This document shows, one piece after another, positions 5,814 to 7,170 of a stretch of 7,170 nucleotides of DNA (position 1 is its first letter; every line of letters begins with the position of its first letter). Made by a program: the position numbers and the translations under genes. The notes under the pieces are model-generated. The model had not been told where the DNA came from. It worked only from the letters and a program-made list of their open reading frames with translations, and did not search any database. The stretch comes from Thioalkalivibrio sp. (GTDB taxonomy: Bacteria > Pseudomonadota > Gammaproteobacteria > Ectothiorhodospirales > Ectothiorhodospiraceae). Location: positions 1-7,170 of the forward strand of contig SKOF01000181.1 in the NCBI GenBank assembly GCA_007120155.1. The letters are read 5' to 3'.

Positions 5814-5834
5814 TTCCTTCCCAAGGAAAGGGGG
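5814..5834 (+). promoter_or_regulatory. Hairpin overlapping the RAYT ribosome binding site
   Basis: TTCCTT (5814-5819), CCC and AAGGAA (5823-5828) form a six-pair hairpin with a three-base loop. Its 3' arm begins the purine run AAGGAAAGGGGG (5823-5834), the only Shine-Dalgarno candidate before the ATG at 5842. The fold could dampen transposase translation, a common control in this superfamily. Part of the run (5829-5834) stays free, so any block would be partial. Confidence 0.45.
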
Positions 5835-5841
5835 TGCATTC

Positions 5842-6282
5842 ATGTCAAGATTTCAGGGGCGAAACCTGCGCATTGGGCGCTGTTCGGAGTCGGGCCGGGC
5901 GTACCTGATCACTACGGTCACGTTGGATCGTAAACCGATCTTTTTGGATTTCTGCGCTGCCCGAACGCTCATCAAGATCCTCCGGGAGGAGCAGATCCGC
6001 GAAAAGGCGCTTACGCTCGCCTTCGTCGTGATGCCGGATCACCTGCATTGGCTGATGCAGCTCCATGGCTCGGACGCGCTCCAGCGGGTCGTGGGTCGGG
6101 TCAAGTCCATATCCGCGCGGCGCCTGAATGGTTGCATCTGGCAAGCGGGGTTTTACGACCACGCCGTTCGCCATGAAGAGGATCTGGTAGGACTTGCGCG
6201 TTATGTGGTTGCCAATCCGGTGCGTGCCGGATTGGTCCAAAGTGCACGGGATTACCCCCATTGGGATGCGATCTGGCTGTAG
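5842..6282 (+). CDS. REP-associated tyrosine transposase (RAYT, Y1_Tnp family)
   Basis: This 146-aa single-domain HUH nuclease belongs to the IS200/IS605-like Y1 transposases that act on REP hairpins in single-stranded DNA. The metal-binding motif is MPDHLHW with H67 and H69. The catalytic tyrosine is Y121 in RYVVANPVRAGL, aligned with Y115 of E. coli TnpA-REP, and the family motif WQAGFYDHAVR (100-110) is present. Length is close to the 165-aa E. coli protein, and it appears intact. The ATG at 5842 follows the purine run AAAGGGGG by about seven bases. The TAG stop (6280-6282) lies inside the first bases of the right-hand REP (GTAGGAGG), so the repeat supplies the stop codon. REP arrays on both sides with the foot tetranucleotide GTAG, which such enzymes recognise in E. 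coli, indicate that this gene and these repeats are partners. No accessory gene accompanies it. Confidence 0.95.
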   Translation: MSRFQGRNLRIGRCSESGRAYLITTVTLDRKPIFLDFCAARTLIKILREEQIREKALTLAFVVMPDHLHWLMQLHGSDALQRVVGRVKSISARRLNGCIWQAGFYDHAVRHEEDLVGLARYVVANPVRAGLVQSARDYPHWDAIWL

Positions 6283-6644
6283 GAGGCCCGACCCCGGGCC
6301 GAAAGGGGGTGGCGCCTTGGCACGGGATTGTTCGCGGCGGGGTCGCCGCTCCTACGGGGTGGTGGTGTGCAGGAGGCCCGACCCCGGGCCGAAAGGGGGT
6401 GGGCCCTGGGCATGGTTTGTTCGCGGCGGGGTCGCCGCTCCTACGGGGTGGTGATGTGCAGGAGGCCCGGCCCCGGGCCGAATGGAGGCGGCACCCCGGG
6501 TAAGGCCGGTTCGCGGCGGGGTCGCCGCTCCTACGGGGTGGTGTTGCGTAGGAGGCCCGACCCCGGGCCGAATGGAGGCGGCACCCCAGGTAAGGCCGGT
6601 TCGCACGGGGTGGTGTTGCGTAGGAGGCCCGACCCCGGGCCGAA
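6279..6644. repeat. REP/REPIN tandem array 2 (about 90-bp period)
   Basis: REP-A copies start at 6279, 6369, 6458, 6548 and 6620, with REP-B copies at 6331-6355, 6420-6444 and 6510-6534, so the period is 90, 89, 90 and then 72 bases. The short last step comes from an 18-base loss inside a REP-B at about 6600, leaving TTCGC joined to ACGGGG. The copies at 6369 and 6458 have GCAG instead of GTAG, and the 6458 copy has loop GCCC instead of ACCC. The first two inter-unit spacers (6304-6330, 6394-6419) differ from array 1; the next two match it almost exactly. Together with array 1 this brackets the RAYT gene. Confidence 0.94.
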
Positions 6645-6755
6645 TCGGGCTTGTACCCGGCATGGGGCGCCGGCAAGCGGCGCTACGGTATCGTCCGGGC
6701 TGCGGCCGCAAGGCCGTCCTTGTGCACTGCAGTGCACGGGGGTATCTTTCCCTTC
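6645..6755 (+). other. sucC leader region with two hairpins
   Basis: This gap between array 2 and sucC contains GCGCCG/CGGCGC (6667-6683, loop GCAAG) and CGGCC/GGCCG (6703-6716) closed by a GCAA tetraloop of the GNRA type. The first hairpin with its following CTACGG resembles a worn REP-B. Downstream lies a 16-bp palindrome (6722-6737). No U-tract follows either hairpin, so they are not called terminators, and no known riboswitch was recognised. Confidence 0.5.
6720..6748 (+). promoter_or_regulatory. Perfect 16-bp palindrome and weak promoter candidate before sucC
   Basis: GTGCACTGCAGTGCAC (6722-6737) is a perfect palindrome ending 18 bases before the sucC ATG. It overlaps a weak sigma-70-like pair, TTGTGC (6720-6725) and TATCTT (6743-6748), separated by 17 bases. 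If used, this promoter would start transcription almost at the ATG. The palindrome is certain; the promoter is a guess, since it matches consensus at only 3 of 6 and 4 of 6 positions. Confidence 0.45.
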
Positions 6756-7170
6756 ATGAACCTGCACGAGTTCCAGGCCAAGGCCCTGTTTCGCGAGCAT
6801 GGCATCCCGGTGCCCGAAGGGGTGGCCATGGACCGGGCCTCCGGGGCGGAGGCGGCGGTCGAGACCCTGGGCGGTGATGCCTGGGTGGTCAAGGCGCAGG
6901 TGCACGCGGGGGGGCGCGGCAAGGCCGGAGGCGTGCGCCGGGTGGAGGGCGTCAAGGCCCTGCGCGACGCCGTGGAGGACCTGCTGGGCAGCCGCCTGGT
7001 CACCCACCAGACCGGCGCCGAGGGCCTGCCCGTGAACCATGTGCTGGTGGAATCCCTGACCGGCATCTCCCGTGAACTGTATCTCAGCCTGCTGGTGGAC
7101 CGGGCCCGGCGTCGGGTCGCCATCATGGCCTCCGCCGCCGGCGGCATGGACATCGAGACGGTGGCCGCCG
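6756..7170 (+). CDS. sucC: Succinyl-CoA synthetase (ADP-forming) beta subunit, 5' part
   Basis: The first 138 codons are present and the gene runs off the window edge with no stop. The product is the nucleotide-binding beta subunit of succinyl-CoA ligase, which makes ATP while converting succinyl-CoA to succinate in the TCA cycle and works as a complex with SucD in the cytoplasm. The N-terminus MNLHEFQAKALF is nearly identical to E. coli SucC. The ATP-grasp nucleotide-binding stretch WVVKAQVHAGGRGKAGGV (43-60) includes K46 and the glycine-rich loop, and E99 and the ELYL segment (107-110) are conserved. The ATG at 6756 matches the E. coli start exactly, although upstream there is only a G5 run (6738-6742) 13 bases away, a poor ribosome binding site. 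sucD would be expected beyond the window. It diverges from the pil operon, with the REP/RAYT locus in between. Confidence 0.98.
   Translation, partial: MNLHEFQAKALFREHGIPVPEGVAMDRASGAEAAVETLGGDAWVVKAQVHAGGRGKAGGVRRVEGVKALRDAVEDLLGSRLVTHQTGAEGLPVNHVLVESLTGISRELYLSLLVDRARRRVAIMASAAGGMDIETVAA

Larger units (their letters stand above)
5773..6303 (+). mobile_element. RAYT element: transposase gene bracketed by REP-B and REP-A hairpins
   Basis: REP-B (5773-5797) on the left and REP-A (6279-6303) on the right enclose the transposase gene, in the same relative orientation as the B and A arms of every short REP pair in the flanking arrays. The left junction keeps GGGGTG of the normal 13-base spacer (5798-5803) before diverging; the right junction resumes at GTAG. 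The whole can be read as a 531-bp IS200/IS605-like unit with subterminal hairpins. RAYT elements are usually domesticated and single-copy, so current mobility is doubtful. Confidence 0.75.

Noticed and set aside
5373..5908. Repeat-encoded open frames through array 1, with perfect 30-residue protein repeats
   Set aside because: 90 is a multiple of 3, so a tandem 90-bp repeat stays open in several frames on both strands. No start signals or family resemblance were seen.
5495..6644. CRISPR array
   Set aside because: Spacers between the repeats are themselves conserved, the repeats are inverted hairpin pairs, and the gene between them is a RAYT transposase, not a cas gene.
6101..6877. Open frames through array 2 on both strands
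   Set aside because: They have the same repeat-driven openness, and some run into RAYT or sucC in the wrong frame.

Overview
The window looks like a piece of a GC-rich gammaproteobacterial chromosome. It carries a complete PilS/PilR two-component system with a type IVa major pilin gene, a PilR-type (sigma-54) promoter, and the start of a succinyl-CoA synthetase beta gene (sucC). PilSR beside sucC, together with the repeat-rich intergenic DNA, fits purple-sulfur or Thioalkalivibrio-like Chromatiales best. That placement is inference from gene content, not a species call.

Layout from left to right. (1) pilA on the minus strand (45-482), with a near-consensus -24/-12 promoter (550-565). Three TGAC/GTCA half-sites at exactly 11-base spacing lie upstream (640-667) and are the likely PilR binding region. 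(2) A probable accessory insert between pilA and pilR: a GSU2403-family nucleotidyltransferase-fold gene (813-1844, minus) with an AT-rich operator-like inverted repeat in front of it (1867-1906). Two direct copies of a CACAGAGG-type repeat (750-802 and 2015-2058) bracket this insert. (3) A minus-strand operon: a 79-aa membrane/zinc-ribbon protein (5179-5418), pilS (3569-5167) and pilR (2232-3572). pilS and pilR overlap by ATGA. (4) A REP/RAYT locus (5495-6644): two tandem arrays with a 90-bp period, built of inverted REP hairpins, with a REP-associated tyrosine transposase (5842-6282, plus) between them. (5) A short leader with hairpins and a 16-bp perfect palindrome, then the 5' end of sucC (6756 onward, plus, cut by the window edge).

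How it works together: PilS in the inner membrane is expected to sense pilin and control phosphorylation of PilR at D54. PilR then activates sigma-54 polymerase at the pilA promoter, so the regulator genes and their target promoter are both in the window. The nucleotidyltransferase gene separates pilR from pilA and appears to be an inserted passenger with its own operator. The most striking structure is the RAYT locus. The transposase gene sits where the 13-base spacer lies in every other REP pair, so the short REP pairs look like internally deleted versions of the RAYT element. The two REP arms differ in stem sequence but keep the same loop and foot, with paired compensatory changes.
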